Source: Roseomonas marmotae (GTDB lineage: Bacteria > Pseudomonadota > Alphaproteobacteria > Acetobacterales > Acetobacteraceae). Taken from it: a stretch of DNA of 64,000 bases. Position numbers and translations under genes: made by a program. Of the stretch, positions 34,716 to 47,256 are shown piece by piece; within the stretch, counting starts at the first letter, position 1, and every line of letters begins with the position of its first letter. The notes under the pieces are model-generated. The model was not told the DNA's origin. It did not search any database and saw only the letters and a list, made by a program, of their open reading frames with translations. The stretch lies in the NCBI RefSeq assembly GCF_017654485.1, contig NZ_CP061091.1, positions 1,377,501 to 1,441,500 of the forward strand, in the 5' to 3' direction.

Positions 34716-35453
34716 TCAGATGTCCTCGTCGAAGCCCGCGTCGTCGAAGCCACCATCGGCGGCCGCGTCATTGCCCCAGTTACCGGCGCCATCGGTCGGC
34801 GCGGCATCCTGGTAACCGGTATCCTGCGCCGGATCGGTCCAGGGGCTGGAAGCGGGCACCGCCTCCTGCGCGAAGTCGCCGGCAGCGCCGGCGGCGCTCG
34901 TCGCCGCCTCGGCCGCGCCGCCGGAGAACATGCCCATCAGCGCATTGCCCAGCACCATGCCGCCAGCCACGCCGGCCGCGGTGGTCAGGGCGGAGCCGAG
35001 GAAGCTGGGGCCACGCCCGGCCTGCATCATGCCGGGGCTGGAGCCCATGGGCGGCTGGATCGGCTCGGGGCGCGGCGTCATCGGCGCCGGGCGCTGCTGC
35101 CCGCCGCCGAACATCCCGCCGAACAGCCCGCCTCGGCTCTGCTGCGACGCCTGGGCCTGGCGCTGGGTGTTCTCCAGCTGCCATTCCAGTTCCTGGATGC
35201 GGTTCTGCGCCTGGACCAGCGCGTGCTCCTGCACGAAGGCGGTCTGGGTCAGGCGGTAGCGCGCTTCCGGATAACGGGCGAACAGGTCACCAATCAGCTG
35301 GTCGGCCTCCGGATCGACCGGCGGCAGCGGCGGGCGGGACTGGACGGCAGGCACGCTGCTGCCACCCCAGGGAGACGCGGCCTGCTGGGGAGCGGCCACA
35401 CCCGCCATGCGCTCGACAAAGGCGGAAATGATGCGGCGTTCTTCTTCGGTCAT
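34716..35453 (-). CDS. DUF2076 domain protein
   Basis: 245 residues from the ATG at 35453. The N-terminal MTEEERRIISAFVERM and DPEADQLIGDLFARYPEARYRLTQTAFVQEHAL are hallmarks of DUF2076; a coiled-coil stretch follows (VQAQNRIQELEWQLENTQR). Then there is a Gly/Gln/Pro-rich section with GGLFGGMFGGG, a hydrophobic glycine-rich segment (about 155-178), and an acidic tail ending FDDAGFDEDI. No signal peptide. The function is not known; it may be attached to the inner face of the envelope. Confidence 0.85.
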   Translation of the reverse strand: MTEEERRIISAFVERMAGVAAPQQAASPWGGSSVPAVQSRPPLPPVDPEADQLIGDLFARYPEARYRLTQTAFVQEHALVQAQNRIQELEWQLENTQRQAQASQQSRGGLFGGMFGGGQQRPAPMTPRPEPIQPPMGSSPGMMQAGRGPSFLGSALTTAAGVAGGMVLGNALMGMFSGGAAEAATSAAGAAGDFAQEAVPASSPWTDPAQDTGYQDAAPTDGAGNWGNDAAADGGFDDAGFDEDI

Positions 35454-35596
35454 GTCCCATCCCCTCGCGGGGCCTTTCCAGGCAAATTTCGATTCGCGGC
35501 GGATCAGGGTATCCGCCCCGCATCCCGGCACTTGGCGCAGCGCGTGGCTGACTTCAAGCGGAGATTAAATCCCAGCAATCTTTTGTTAAGATAAAG

Positions 35597-36028
35597 CTAG
35601 GCGCTCATCGCCATGCCAAGCCGCCGCCACTCGATCAGCGGGCAGCGGTCCATCACCACGATCAGGCCCGCATCCCGGGCACGGGCCGCGGCCTCGGGGT
35701 GAATGATGCCCAGCTGCATCCAGACGCAGCGGGCACCCAGGCGGATGGCCTCATCCACCACCGGCCCCACTTCCTCGCTGCGGCGGAAGATATCCACCAT
35801 GTCCAGCGGCGTGGCCTCGGCCAGCGAAGGCGCCACGACCGAGCCGTGCAGCACCTGCCCCGCCAGACCTGGATTGACCGGCGTCACGTCGAAACCCCGG
35901 TCCACCAGGAAGGCCGCCACGCCGAAGGACGGACGCGAAGGATTGGCGGAAGCCCCCACTACCGCGATCCGCCGCGTGTTCATCAGCAGGGCCCGGATGG
36001 CCTCGTCACTCATTCCATCGGCGGACAT
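35597..36028 (-). CDS. CoA-binding domain protein (YccU-like)
   Basis: 143 residues. One Rossmann-like CoA-binding domain (RRIAVVGASANPSRPSFGVAAFLVDRG, VTPVNPGLAGQVLHGSVVAPSL, DMVDIFRRSEEVGPVVDEAI, and CVWMQLGIIHPEAAARARDAGL). It resembles the CoA-binding domain of succinyl-CoA synthetase alpha but has no catalytic part. E. coli YccU is a homologue of unknown function. It is 8 bases downstream of the PepSY gene, and is likely to be transcribed with it. Confidence 0.9.
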   Translation of the reverse strand: MSADGMSDEAIRALLMNTRRIAVVGASANPSRPSFGVAAFLVDRGFDVTPVNPGLAGQVLHGSVVAPSLAEATPLDMVDIFRRSEEVGPVVDEAIRLGARCVWMQLGIIHPEAAARARDAGLIVVMDRCPLIEWRRLGMAMSA

Positions 36029-36035
36029 GCGTGAA

Positions 36036-36506
36036 TCAGCCCTCCCGGTCGCGATGCAGGATACGCAGGGTTTCGGGTGCCAGCGTCAGGTCGTAGCGGC
36101 TGCCATCCGCGCGCGTCGCATTTTCGATCTTCCACAAACCGTCGTCCAGTTTCGCCGTCTCATAACGCTCGAAACCCTCGCGCTTCAGCACCTCGCCGAT
36201 GCGGGCGGCTTCCTCGATATTGGCCAGCCGGTTCTCCGTGCTCCGGGGGATGATGGCGTAGTCGTCCGGCGTCACGCGCACGTCGCGGCGGGTTCCATCA
36301 GGGGCCACGGCATCGTCCACTTCCCAGAGGCCGTCATCCATCTCGATCCCGCGCCAGTCGCGGTAGCCCTGGGCGCGCAGCACTTCGGAGATGCGGCTGG
36401 CCTCGGCTTCAGTGGGGCGGCGGTCGGCGCCGTATGCAGCGGGAACCAGGGCGGGGACGGCCAGAAGGGCGAGGGCGAGACCTGCCGCGGCCATAGGGTT
36501 CTTCAT
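36036..36506 (-). CDS. Exported protein with two PepSY-like repeats
   Basis: 156 residues from the ATG at 36506 (GGAGGC upstream). A signal peptide ends near AAYGAD. Two homologous units of about 55 residues follow: RISEVLRAQGYRDWRGIEMDDGLWEVDDA and RIGEVLKREGFERYETAKLDDGLWKIENA. This is the PepSY pattern, a periplasmic regulatory or binding module. The tandem duplication is clear in the sequence. Likely envelope signalling or inhibitor role; no partner enzyme is nearby. Confidence 0.75.
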   Translation of the reverse strand: MKNPMAAAGLALALLAVPALVPAAYGADRRPTEAEASRISEVLRAQGYRDWRGIEMDDGLWEVDDAVAPDGTRRDVRVTPDDYAIIPRSTENRLANIEEAARIGEVLKREGFERYETAKLDDGLWKIENATRADGSRYDLTLAPETLRILHRDREG

Positions 36507-36600
36507 CAGGGCGCCTCCGTGCTTCGGCTCATGCACGGTAGGAACTTGGCGCGGCGGGGAAGGTTCCCCGCCGCCGCCCTGGCCCGCGTCAGTCCCAGTC

Positions 36601-37699
36601 TTAGTAGATGACGACGCCGCGGATGCTCTCGCCGCGGGTCATGAGGTCGAAGCCCTCGTTGATCTGCTCGAGCGGCATGGTGTGGGTGATCAGGTCGTCG
36701 ATGTTGATCTTGCCGTCCATATACCAGTCGACGATCTTCGGCACGTCGGTGCGGCCGCGCGCGCCGCCGAAGGCCGAGCCGATCCAGCGCCGCCCGTCAC
36801 TAGCTGGAAGGGCCGCGTGTGATCTCCTTGCCCGCCTCGGCCACGCCGATGATTGGTCGAGACGCCCCAGCCCTTGTGGCAGCATTCCAGCGCCTGGCGC
36901 ATCAGCGTGGTATTGCCGACGCATTCGAAGGAATAATCCGCGCCGCCTCCGGTCAGCTCCACCAGATGGCCGACCAGGTCGCCTGGATCTCCTTCGGGTT
37001 GACGAAGTGGGTCATTGCCGAACCTGCGCCATCGCCTCGCGCCCGGGGTTGATGTCGACGCCGACGATCATGTTGGCGCCCATCCTGGCACCTGGATGAC
37101 GTTCAGGCCGATGCCGCCCAGGCCGAACACCACCACATTGGCGCAGCCTCCACCTTGGCCGTGAAGATCACCGCGCCGATGCCGGTGGTGACGCCGCAGC
37201 CGATGTAGCAGACTTTGTCGAAGGGCGCGTCCTCGCGGATCTTGGCCACCGCGATCTCCGGCAGCACCGTGTAGTTCGAGAAGGTGCTGGTGCCCATGTA
37301 GTGGTGCAGCGGCTTGCCGTTGCAGGAGAGCGGCTGGTGCCGTCGGCATCTGCCCGGCCCCTGCGTGACACGGATCTTCTGGCACAGGTTGGTCTTGCGG
37401 CTCAGGCAGTAGTCGCATTCCCGGCATTCCGGCGTGTAGAGCGGAATGACATGGTCGCCCTTGCGCAGGCTCTTCACCCCCGGGCCGACATCGACCACCA
37501 CGCCCGCGCCCTCATGCCCGAGGATGGCCGGGAAGATCCCCTCCGGATCGGCACCCGAGAGCGTATACTTGTCAGTGTGGCACAGCCCGGTGGCCTTCAC
37601 CTCCACCAGCACCTCGCCCTCCCGCGGCCCTTCCAGGTCCACTTCCTCGATCGAAAGCGGCTGGCCCGCCTCCCAGGCAACCGCGGCGCGTGTCTTCAT
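36601..37699 (-). pseudogene. adhC: S-(hydroxymethyl)glutathione dehydrogenase (class III alcohol dehydrogenase), many frameshifts
   Basis: The intact gene would encode about 369 residues and oxidise S-hydroxymethylglutathione in formaldehyde detoxification. Both ends are perfect: the start [22 protein letters not shown] with Zn motifs ([27 protein letters not shown]), and the end FGGARGRTDVPKIVDWY to ESIRGVVIY. Between about 36790 and 37360 roughly ten one-base deletions or insertions shift the frame, mostly in short runs of G or C. Examples (minus strand): AAGG instead of AAGGG before CTGGGG, GAGGCTGCGCC instead of GAGGCTGGCGCC. Translating each segment in its own frame restores family sequence such as [16 protein letters not shown] and GGGADYSFECVGNTTLMRQ. 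Decay or consensus error cannot be settled from this sequence. Confidence 0.88.
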
Positions 37700-37779
37700 T
37701 GCAAGGAAACTCCCAGGGGCTGTCGGCCGCATCACTGCCATGGCTTGTCCAGGGCGGGAAGGGTGGACATCTCTGCTCC

Positions 37780-38601
37780 ATGCGCATTCCCTTTCTCTCC
37801 CGCCAGCCCCGCGTCGCCATCGTGCGGCTGGCGGGCGTCATCGCCGCCCGGGGCGGCCCCGTGGGCGGCCCCGCCCTCAATATCGAGCATCTCGGTCCCA
37901 TCCTGGACCGCGCCTTCGCCCTGAAGCGGCTGGCGGGGGTCGTGCTGCTCATCAACTCGCCCGGCGGCTCGCCCGTGCAGTCGGCACTGATCGGCGCCCG
38001 CATCCGCCGGCTGGCGGAGGAGAAGAAGGTGCCCGTGATCGCCTGCGTCGAGGATGCGGCGGCCTCCGGCGGCTACTGGCTGGCCTGCGCGGCGGATGAG
38101 ATCGTGGCCGATGGCGCCAGCATCGTCGGCAGCATCGGCGTGATTTCCTCCAGCTTCGGCTTGCAGGACCTGATGGAACGCTGGGGCGTGGAGCGGCGGC
38201 TGACCACGGCGGGCGGCCAGAAATCCTTCCTCGACCCCTTCCGCCCGGTGGATCCCGAGCAGCAGGCACGGCTGGAGGAACTGCTCTCCTCCATCCATCG
38301 CGAGTTCAAGGATTGGGTGCGGTCCCGGCGCGGCACCAGGCTGACGGCGGCCGAGGATGAGCTTTTCACCGGCCGCTTTTGGACGGGGCGGGAGGCGCTG
38401 CCGCTGGGGCTGGTGGATCGCCTGGGCGAAGTCTCCTCGGAGATCCGCCGCCGGTTCGGGGAGAAGGTGCGGGTGGTGCGCTTCGGCGCCCGCAAGCCGC
38501 CGCTGCCGATGCGGCTGCTGGGCGGCGGCGCGGCGCTGGCGCTGGACCATGCCGCCAGCCTGGCCGAGGAACGCGCGGCCTGGAGCCGTGTCGGCCTCTA
38601 G
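37780..38601 (+). CDS. S49 family serine protease (SppA/SohB-like)
   Basis: 273 residues. A short N terminus ([20 protein letters not shown]) is not a strong signal anchor, so it may be cytoplasmic or loosely membrane-bound. The serine/lysine dyad of the single-domain SppA type is Ser96 ([14 protein letters not shown]) and Lys148 ([10 protein letters not shown]). The motif [14 protein letters not shown] is also present. Family members degrade signal peptides or quality-control substrates at the membrane. The ATG at 37780 fits the family. adhC is divergent, 80 bases away. Confidence 0.9.
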   Translation: MRIPFLSRQPRVAIVRLAGVIAARGGPVGGPALNIEHLGPILDRAFALKRLAGVVLLINSPGGSPVQSALIGARIRRLAEEKKVPVIACVEDAAASGGYWLACAADEIVADGASIVGSIGVISSSFGLQDLMERWGVERRLTTAGGQKSFLDPFRPVDPEQQARLEELLSSIHREFKDWVRSRRGTRLTAAEDELFTGRFWTGREALPLGLVDRLGEVSSEIRRRFGEKVRVVRFGARKPPLPMRLLGGGAALALDHAASLAEERAAWSRVGL

Positions 38602-38671
38602 GCCCCGGTCTTGACACCGCCCCATGCTGGGGCGGCAATCCCCGCAGCAGTTTCCAAGGAGTGCGAAGGCC

Positions 38672-39916
38672 ATGGACACCCATATTCCAGGCACGGATAC
38701 GCGGCTCGACAAGCTGGCCGAGATCGCGGTGCGCGTCGGCCTGAACCTGGGCGAGGGCCAGGAGCTGGTGATGACCGCCGGCCTCGACAGCCTGCCGCTG
38801 GCCCGCAAGATCACCGAGGCCGCCTACAAGGCCGGCGCCTCCCTGGTCACCACCATCTTCGCGGACGACCAATCCGCCCTGGCCCGCTACAAATACGCGC
38901 GGGATGAGAGCTTCGACGTGGCACCCGTCTGGATGTACGAGGGCATGGCCGCCGCCTATCGCTCGGGTGCCGCGCGGCTGGCCATCGTGGGCGACGACCC
39001 CAACCTGCTGGCCGGCCAGGACCCCGAGAAGATCGCCCGCGCCAACCGCGCGCGTTCCAAGGCCTACCGACCGGCGCTGGAGCTGATCACGGCCTCCGCC
39101 ATCAACTGGTCGCTGGTGCCCTTCGCCAATGCCGCCTGGGCGCGCAGCGTCTTCCCGGATGTGCCGGAGGATGTGGCGGTGGCCAGACTGTGGGACGCCA
39201 TCTTCGCCGCCACGCGCGCCGACCGCCCGGACCCCGAGGCCGCCTGGGCCGAGCACAACGCCACCCTGATGGCCAAGCGCAAGATCCTGACGGAGCGCAA
39301 CTTCCGCGCCCTGCGCTTCCAGGGCCCGGGCACCGACCTGAAGGTGGGGCTGGCCGATGGCCATGCCTGGATGGGCGGCATTTCCACGGCCAAGAATGGC
39401 ATTTCCTCCAACCCGAATATCCCGACGGAGGAGGTCTTCACCACGCCGCATGCGGCAATGACGGAAGGCACCGTCTCCGCCACCAAGCCGCTGGCGCATG
39501 GCGGCACGCTGATCCGCGATATCCGCGTGCGCTTCGAGGGCGGCCGCGTGGTCGAGGCCCATGCCAGCGCGGGCGAGGAGGTGCTGCGGAAGATGATCGG
39601 CACCGACGAGGGCGCCCGGCGCCTGGGCGAGGTGGCGCTGGTGCCGCATTCCTCGCCGATCGCGCAGAGCGGGCTGCTCTTCTTCAACACGCTCTTCGAC
39701 GAGAACGCCGCCAGCCATATCGCCCTGGGCCAGGCCTATAAGAAGTGCTTCGTGAACGCCAAGACGCTGACGGATGAGCAGTTCACGGCGGCCGGCGGCA
39801 ATTCCAGCCTGATCCATGTGGACTGGATGATCGGCTCGGCCGAAGTGGATGTGGATGGCCTGGACGTGGCGGGGAATGCCACGCCCGTCATGCGCAAGGG
39901 CGAATGGGCGCTCTGA
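38672..39916 (+). CDS. M29 family aminopeptidase
   Basis: 414 residues. Thermophilic aminopeptidase family (AmpS/AmpT/PepS), a co-catalytic metallopeptidase that removes N-terminal residues from peptides. The N-terminal domain includes [23 protein letters not shown] and an alpha/beta fold. The catalytic half carries [20 protein letters not shown] (conserved Glu and His), [30 protein letters not shown] and [15 protein letters not shown], all known M29 metal or active-site segments. Start at the ATG at 38672. Confidence 0.93.
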   Translation: MDTHIPGTDTRLDKLAEIAVRVGLNLGEGQELVMTAGLDSLPLARKITEAAYKAGASLVTTIFADDQSALARYKYARDESFDVAPVWMYEGMAAAYRSGAARLAIVGDDPNLLAGQDPEKIARANRARSKAYRPALELITASAINWSLVPFANAAWARSVFPDVPEDVAVARLWDAIFAATRADRPDPEAAWAEHNATLMAKRKILTERNFRALRFQGPGTDLKVGLADGHAWMGGISTAKNGISSNPNIPTEEVFTTPHAAMTEGTVSATKPLAHGGTLIRDIRVRFEGGRVVEAHASAGEEVLRKMIGTDEGARRLGEVALVPHSSPIAQSGLLFFNTLFDENAASHIALGQAYKKCFVNAKTLTDEQFTAAGGNSSLIHVDWMIGSAEVDVDGLDVAGNATPVMRKGEWAL

Positions 39917-39932
39917 GCCGGGAAGGGGGCGC

Positions 39933-40358
39933 TCAGCCCCCGACCTGCGCCACCCAGTCCGCCAGGTTGTAGTAGTTGGTGACGCGGGCGATACGGCCGT
40001 CCCGCAGCTCGAAGAAGGCGCCGGCGGGCAGGATGTAGGTCTGCCCCCGCGCCTCCGGCAGCCCTTCATCGGTGGCCAGATAGGTGCCGTGCACCGTGAA
40101 CTCCGCCGCGCCGCGCCGGCCATCGGCGCTGACCATCACCACGATGTCGCGCAGTTCTTCCCGGTAATGGGCGTTCATGCGGGCCATGAAGGCGCGGAAG
40201 GCGGGCAGGCCGGTCTCGCGCGTGCCCTGGTTGATGTCATGCGCCACATCATCGGTCAGCAGGGCCAGCATGCCCTCGGCATCGCCGGCATTGAAGGCCG
40301 CGTAGTAGCGGCGGATCAGTTCTTCGGCCGCAGCCTGGGCAGTGCTGGTGGCGGACAT
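39933..40358 (-). CDS. SnoaL-like ketosteroid isomerase family protein
   Basis: 141 residues of the NTF2-like superfamily ([55 protein letters not shown] and a C-terminal pair of strands ending [18 protein letters not shown]). In this subgroup members are often small isomerases or hydrolases of unknown substrate. It lies on the opposite strand between the aminopeptidase and glyQ. No link with the SnoaL-like protein at 10060 beyond the shared fold. Confidence 0.85.
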   Translation of the reverse strand: MSATSTAQAAAEELIRRYYAAFNAGDAEGMLALLTDDVAHDINQGTRETGLPAFRAFMARMNAHYREELRDIVVMVSADGRRGAAEFTVHGTYLATDEGLPEARGQTYILPAGAFFELRDGRIARVTNYYNLADWVAQVGG

Positions 40359-40463
40359 GCGCGGGGGTGCCTTCCTTGCCGGTCTGTGGGTCGACCCTTA
40401 TGGTGCGCCGCACGGCACGGCCGCAAGCCCGGGACGGCCGCTCAAACAGTGCCGGAGGGCCCG

Positions 40464-41360
40464 ATGCCACAGATGACCAGCACCGCCACACCCGCCATCG
40501 CCAGGACGGCCAAGCCGCTGTCCTTCCAGGACATCATCCTGACGCTGCACCGTTTCTGGGCGGCGCAGGGCTGCGTGATCCTGCAGCCCTATGACATCGA
40601 GATGGGCGCCGGCACCTTCCATCCCGCCACCACCCTGCGCGCCCTGGGGCCGCAGCCCTGGCGGGCGGCCTATGTGCAGCCCTCCCGCCGCCCTTCTGAC
40701 GGCCGCTACGGCGAGAACCCCAACCGCCTGCAGCACTATTATCAGTACCAGGTCATCATGAAGCCGAGCCCGGACACGGCGCAGGACCTGCTGCTGGCCA
40801 GCTACCGCGAGATCGGGCTGGACCCGCTGAAGCACGACTTCCGCTTCGTCGAGGATGACTGGGAAAGCCCCACCCTCGGCGCCTGGGGCCTGGGCTGGGA
40901 GGTCTGGTGCGACGGCATGGAAGTGGGCCAGTTCACCTATTTCCAGCAGGTCGGCGGCATTCCCGTGGTGCACCCCAGCTTCGAGATGACCTACGGCCTC
41001 GAGCGCCTGGCGATGTACGTGCAGAATATCGAGAACGTCTATGATCTCGATTTCAACGGCCAGGGCGTGACCTATGGCGATGTCTTCCTGCGGGCCGAGC
41101 GGGAATACAGCGCCTTCAACTTCGAGCATGCCGATATCGACCTGCTCTTCCGCCATTTCCGCGATGCCGAGGCCGAATGCGCGGCCCTGGTGGCGCGCAA
41201 CCTGGCGCTGCCGGCCTATGATCAGTGCATCAAGGCCAGCCACCTCTTCAACCTGCTGGATGCGCGCGGCGCCATCAGCGTGACGGAGCGGGCCAGCTAT
41301 ATCGGCCGCGTCCGCGCGCTCGCCAAAAGCTGCTGCGAGACCTGGGTGGCCGGCGCCTGA
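40464..41360 (+). CDS. glyQ: Glycine--tRNA ligase alpha subunit
   Basis: 298 residues. Class II synthetase alpha chain of the tetrameric bacterial GlyRS; it forms glycyl-adenylate with the beta chain. Diagnostic segments: [71 protein letters not shown] and [17 protein letters not shown] at 40464, GGAGGG nine bases before. It precedes glyS by 52 bases. Confidence 0.97.
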   Translation: MPQMTSTATPAIARTAKPLSFQDIILTLHRFWAAQGCVILQPYDIEMGAGTFHPATTLRALGPQPWRAAYVQPSRRPSDGRYGENPNRLQHYYQYQVIMKPSPDTAQDLLLASYREIGLDPLKHDFRFVEDDWESPTLGAWGLGWEVWCDGMEVGQFTYFQQVGGIPVVHPSFEMTYGLERLAMYVQNIENVYDLDFNGQGVTYGDVFLRAEREYSAFNFEHADIDLLFRHFRDAEAECAALVARNLALPAYDQCIKASHLFNLLDARGAISVTERASYIGRVRALAKSCCETWVAGA

Positions 41361-41412
41361 GCGCCGCCCCCGCCGCGACCTGATTTCACCGACCGCACCT
41401 TAGGCGCCCCCG

Positions 41413-43662
41413 ATGCCCGAACTCCTGCTCGAACTCTTCTCCGAGGAAATCCCGGCCCGCATGCAGGCGCGCGCCGCCGACGACCTGGCGCGGCTGCTGG
41501 GGGATGCGCTGAAGGGCGCGGGCCTGGAGGCGCGGAACCTGCGGACCTTCTACGGCCCCCGGCGCCTGACCCTGGTGGCGGAGCTGCCGGAGGCGACCGC
41601 GCCGGTGGAGGAGGAGATCGCCGGACCGGCGCCGGACGCGCCCGAGAGGGCCCTGGGCGGCTTCCTGGGAAAGCTTGGCCTCTCCGAGACGCAGATCCCG
41701 GAGCTGCGGAGGCGCGGCGAGGTCTTCGCCATCACGGGCGAGGGCCAGACCTGGCAGTCCGGCGAGATCACCCTCTCCATCCGCAAGGAGAAGAAGGGCG
41801 CCAAGATCTTCGCGACCCTGCGCCGGCCCCCGACGCCGACCAGCGTGCTGCTCGCCCGGCACGTGCCGGAGATCCTGCGCCGCTTTCCCTGGCCCAAGTC
41901 GATGCGCTGGGGCGGCACCAGCAGCTTCGTCTGGGTGCGGCCGCTGAAGCGCATCCTCTGCGTCTTCGAGGGTGCGGTGGTGCCCTTCTCCCTGGTGCAG
42001 GGGGAGGATGACGGCCATGGCCTCTTCAGCGACACGCTGACCGAGGGCCACCGGCTGATGTCGCCAGGCGCTTTTGCGGTGCACAATTTTTCCGACTACG
42101 CCGCGCAACTGGCGGCGCGGCATGTTGTTATCGACCCCACGGAGCGCGCCAGGCTTGTGCGTGACGGTATCGCGGCCCTGGCCGCGGCGAAGGGGGTCGA
42201 GGTGGTGCCGGATGAAGGGCTGCTGGCGGAGGTGGCGGGGCTGGTCGAATGGCCCGTTCCGCTGCTCGGCCGCATCGACGACGCCTTCATGGACCTGCCG
42301 CCCGAGCTGATGCGCACCACCATGCGCGTCAACCAGCGATATTTCGCCCTTCGCAACCCGGACGGCTCGGCCGCGCCCTTCTTCGCCCTGGCCGCCAATA
42401 TCGAGGCCACGGATGGCGGCCGCGCGATCATCGCCGGCAATGAGCGCGTGCTGCGTGCCCGCCTCTCCGACGCCCGCTTCTTCTGGGACCAGGACCGCAA
42501 GCAGACGCTGGAGAGTTTCCTGCCGAAGCTGGCCTCCGTGGTCTTCCACGCCAAGCTCGGCACCCAGGGCCAGCGGGTGGAACGGCTGGAGAAGCTGGCG
42601 CGTTTCCTGGCGCCGAAGCTGGGCGCCGACCCCGCCCTGGCGGCCCGCGCCGCCAGGCTGGCCAAGGCCGACCTCGCCACCGGGCTGGTGGGCGAGTTCC
42701 CCGAGCTTCAGGGCATCATCGGCCGCTACTACGCCCTGCATAACGGCGAGGATGCGCGCGTGGCCGAGGCCATCGCCGCCCATTACCGCCCGATGGGCCC
42801 CGGCGATTCCGTGCCGACCGACCCCGTGGCCATCGCCGTGGCCCTGGCCGACAAGTTGGACCAGCTGGCCGGCTTCTTCGCGGCCGATGAGCGCCCGACG
42901 GGCTCCGGCGACCCCTATGCGCTGCGCCGCGCGGCGCTCGGCGTCATCCGCATCATCCGCGAGAACGACCTGCGGCTGGACCTGGCCGATGTGCTGGCCG
43001 AGGCTTTCTTCGGCTATCCCCAGGCTGTCGGTACCACCGCCGAGCCGGAGTTCGGCATGGCCGTGGCCAGCGAGAAGCTGAACGCCGGCTGGCAGCCGGA
43101 CCCGAAATCCGCCCATCCGCCGATGGTCGCCGCCTTCGCCGCCGGGCTGATCGACTTCCTGGCCGAGCGCCTGCGCGTGCAGTTGCGTGCCGAGGGCCAG
43201 CGCCATGACGTGCTGGCCGCGACGCTCGGCGCCGGCACCGATGCCGACCTTGTGCGGCTGCTGGCCCGGACCGAGGCGCTGCGCCTCTTCCTGGAAGGCG
43301 AGGACGGTGCCAACCTGCTGACGGCTTCCCGCCGCGCCGCCAATATCCTGCGGATCGAGGACAAGAAGGACGGCCCGCATACCCCCTCCACCGACCCCGC
43401 TCTGCTGCGGGCGGAGGAGGAGCAGGCGCTTTCCGCCGCGCTGGACGAGGCCGCGCCCGCCGTGGCCGCCTCCCTTTCCGCGGAGGATTTCGCAGGGGCG
43501 ATGACGGCGCTCTCCCGGCTCCGCCATCCGGTTGACGCATTCTTTGACAAGGTCGTGGTCAATGATTCCGACGCGGCGCTGCGCCGCAACCGGCTGGGCC
43601 TGCTGGCGCGTCTCAGGGCCCTGACCGACCAGGTGGCTGACCTTTCCAAGATCGAGAGCTAG
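41413..43662 (+). CDS. glyS: Glycine--tRNA ligase beta subunit
   Basis: 749 residues, about 60 longer than in E. coli. The beta chain binds tRNA-Gly. N-terminal MPELLLELFSEEIPARMQ, the catalytic partner region with RRFPWPKSMRWG-like sequence (LRRFPWPKSMRWGGTS), KLASVVFHAKLGTQGQRVERLEKL, then an HD-like domain and C-terminal anticodon-binding domain. Extra residues lie at about 180-300. It starts 52 bases after glyQ and ends 11 bases before ppdK; the glyQ-glyS-ppdK order is common in alphaproteobacteria. Confidence 0.96.
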   Translation: MPELLLELFSEEIPARMQARAADDLARLLGDALKGAGLEARNLRTFYGPRRLTLVAELPEATAPVEEEIAGPAPDAPERALGGFLGKLGLSETQIPELRRRGEVFAITGEGQTWQSGEITLSIRKEKKGAKIFATLRRPPTPTSVLLARHVPEILRRFPWPKSMRWGGTSSFVWVRPLKRILCVFEGAVVPFSLVQGEDDGHGLFSDTLTEGHRLMSPGAFAVHNFSDYAAQLAARHVVIDPTERARLVRDGIAALAAAKGVEVVPDEGLLAEVAGLVEWPVPLLGRIDDAFMDLPPELMRTTMRVNQRYFALRNPDGSAAPFFALAANIEATDGGRAIIAGNERVLRARLSDARFFWDQDRKQTLESFLPKLASVVFHAKLGTQGQRVERLEKLARFLAPKLGADPALAARAARLAKADLATGLVGEFPELQGIIGRYYALHNGEDARVAEAIAAHYRPMGPGDSVPTDPVAIAVALADKLDQLAGFFAADERPTGSGDPYALRRAALGVIRIIRENDLRLDLADVLAEAFFGYPQAVGTTAEPEFGMAVASEKLNAGWQPDPKSAHPPMVAAFAAGLIDFLAERLRVQLRAEGQRHDVLAATLGAGTDADLVRLLARTEALRLFLEGEDGANLLTASRRAANILRIEDKKDGPHTPSTDPALLRAEEEQALSAALDEAAPAVAASLSAEDFAGAMTALSRLRHPVDAFFDKVVVNDSDAALRRNRLGLLARLRALTDQVADLSKIES

Positions 43663-43673
43663 AGGAACAGCAG

Positions 43674-46343
<2,670 letters not shown>

Positions 46344-46359
46344 GCGGCCCGGCCAGGAT

Positions 46360-47172
46360 TCAGCGGCCGGGCTGGCTCATCCAGTCCGGCAGGCTGGGGC
46401 GCAGCAGCGCCTCGCCACAGCGCAGCGCCTGCCCGGGTTCCACCGGCAGGCGCAGCAGCGCCAGGCCCAGCCCATCGCGGCCGGAGCGCATCTCGCCCAG
46501 TTCCGCCCCGTCCTCCCGCAGCACGGGCGTCCCGCGCGGCGGCAAGGGGCCCTCCACGGCCACCGGGAAGAGCCGCTTCTTCAGCAGGCCGCGGTACTTG
46601 GTACGGGCCGTCAGTTCCTGGCCCATGTAGCAGCCCTTGCTCCAGGAGATGCCGTCCAGCTCGTCGAAGCCAGCTTCCAGCAGCACCGATTTCTCGCTCT
46701 CCAGGTCCCGCGCGCCATCCGGCAGGCCGAGGGAGAGGCGGTGGCGGTCGTAATCCTCCGGCGTGGCATCGGCGGGCAGGGGCTCGGCCAGCAGGGCGCG
46801 CCAGCCGGCCTCCGGGTGCCTTGGATCCGGCGCGGCGAAGCCCTCCGGCAGCGGGGCGCCGCCCCAGCCGGCATGAACGGAAAGCTCCGGCGCCAGGGCG
46901 AGCGTCACCTTCGAGCGCAGCCGGAAGCGGGAGAGACGCTGGACCAGCATCTCCGCCTGCCCGGCTTCGACATCCAGCAGCAGGCGGCCATCCCCGGCGA
47001 AGATGAAGAAATCAGCCAGCCATTTCCCCTGGGGCGTCAGCAGCGCGGCCCAGACCGCGCGTCCCGGCGCCGCCTGGGCAACGTCGTTGGACACAAGGCC
47101 TTGCAGGAAGGTCACGCGGTCCTCGCCATCCAGGGCGATGACGGCGCGATGGGGAAGGGATGTCTGGGGCAT
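46360..47172 (-). CDS. ygfZ: YgfZ/GcvT-like folate-binding Fe-S assembly protein
   Basis: 270 residues from the ATG at 47172. It has a GcvT-like fold that binds tetrahydrofolate and helps repair or assemble Fe-S enzymes such as MiaB. The family signature KGCYMGQELTART is present, with FLQGLVSNDV near the N terminus and a C-terminal small barrel (LRRPVEPGQALR-type). It converges with ppdK, 16 bases away, and is divergent from the GT9 gene. Confidence 0.93.
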   Translation of the reverse strand: MPQTSLPHRAVIALDGEDRVTFLQGLVSNDVAQAAPGRAVWAALLTPQGKWLADFFIFAGDGRLLLDVEAGQAEMLVQRLSRFRLRSKVTLALAPELSVHAGWGGAPLPEGFAAPDPRHPEAGWRALLAEPLPADATPEDYDRHRLSLGLPDGARDLESEKSVLLEAGFDELDGISWSKGCYMGQELTARTKYRGLLKKRLFPVAVEGPLPPRGTPVLREDGAELGEMRSGRDGLGLALLRLPVEPGQALRCGEALLRPSLPDWMSQPGR

Positions 47173-47256
47173 AGGCCAGATTTGGCGTGGAGAGGCGGTG
47201 GCGCAAGCGGCTTCACGCTGCGCCTGGGCCGAAGTCGTGCTAAGGCGCCCGCGACC

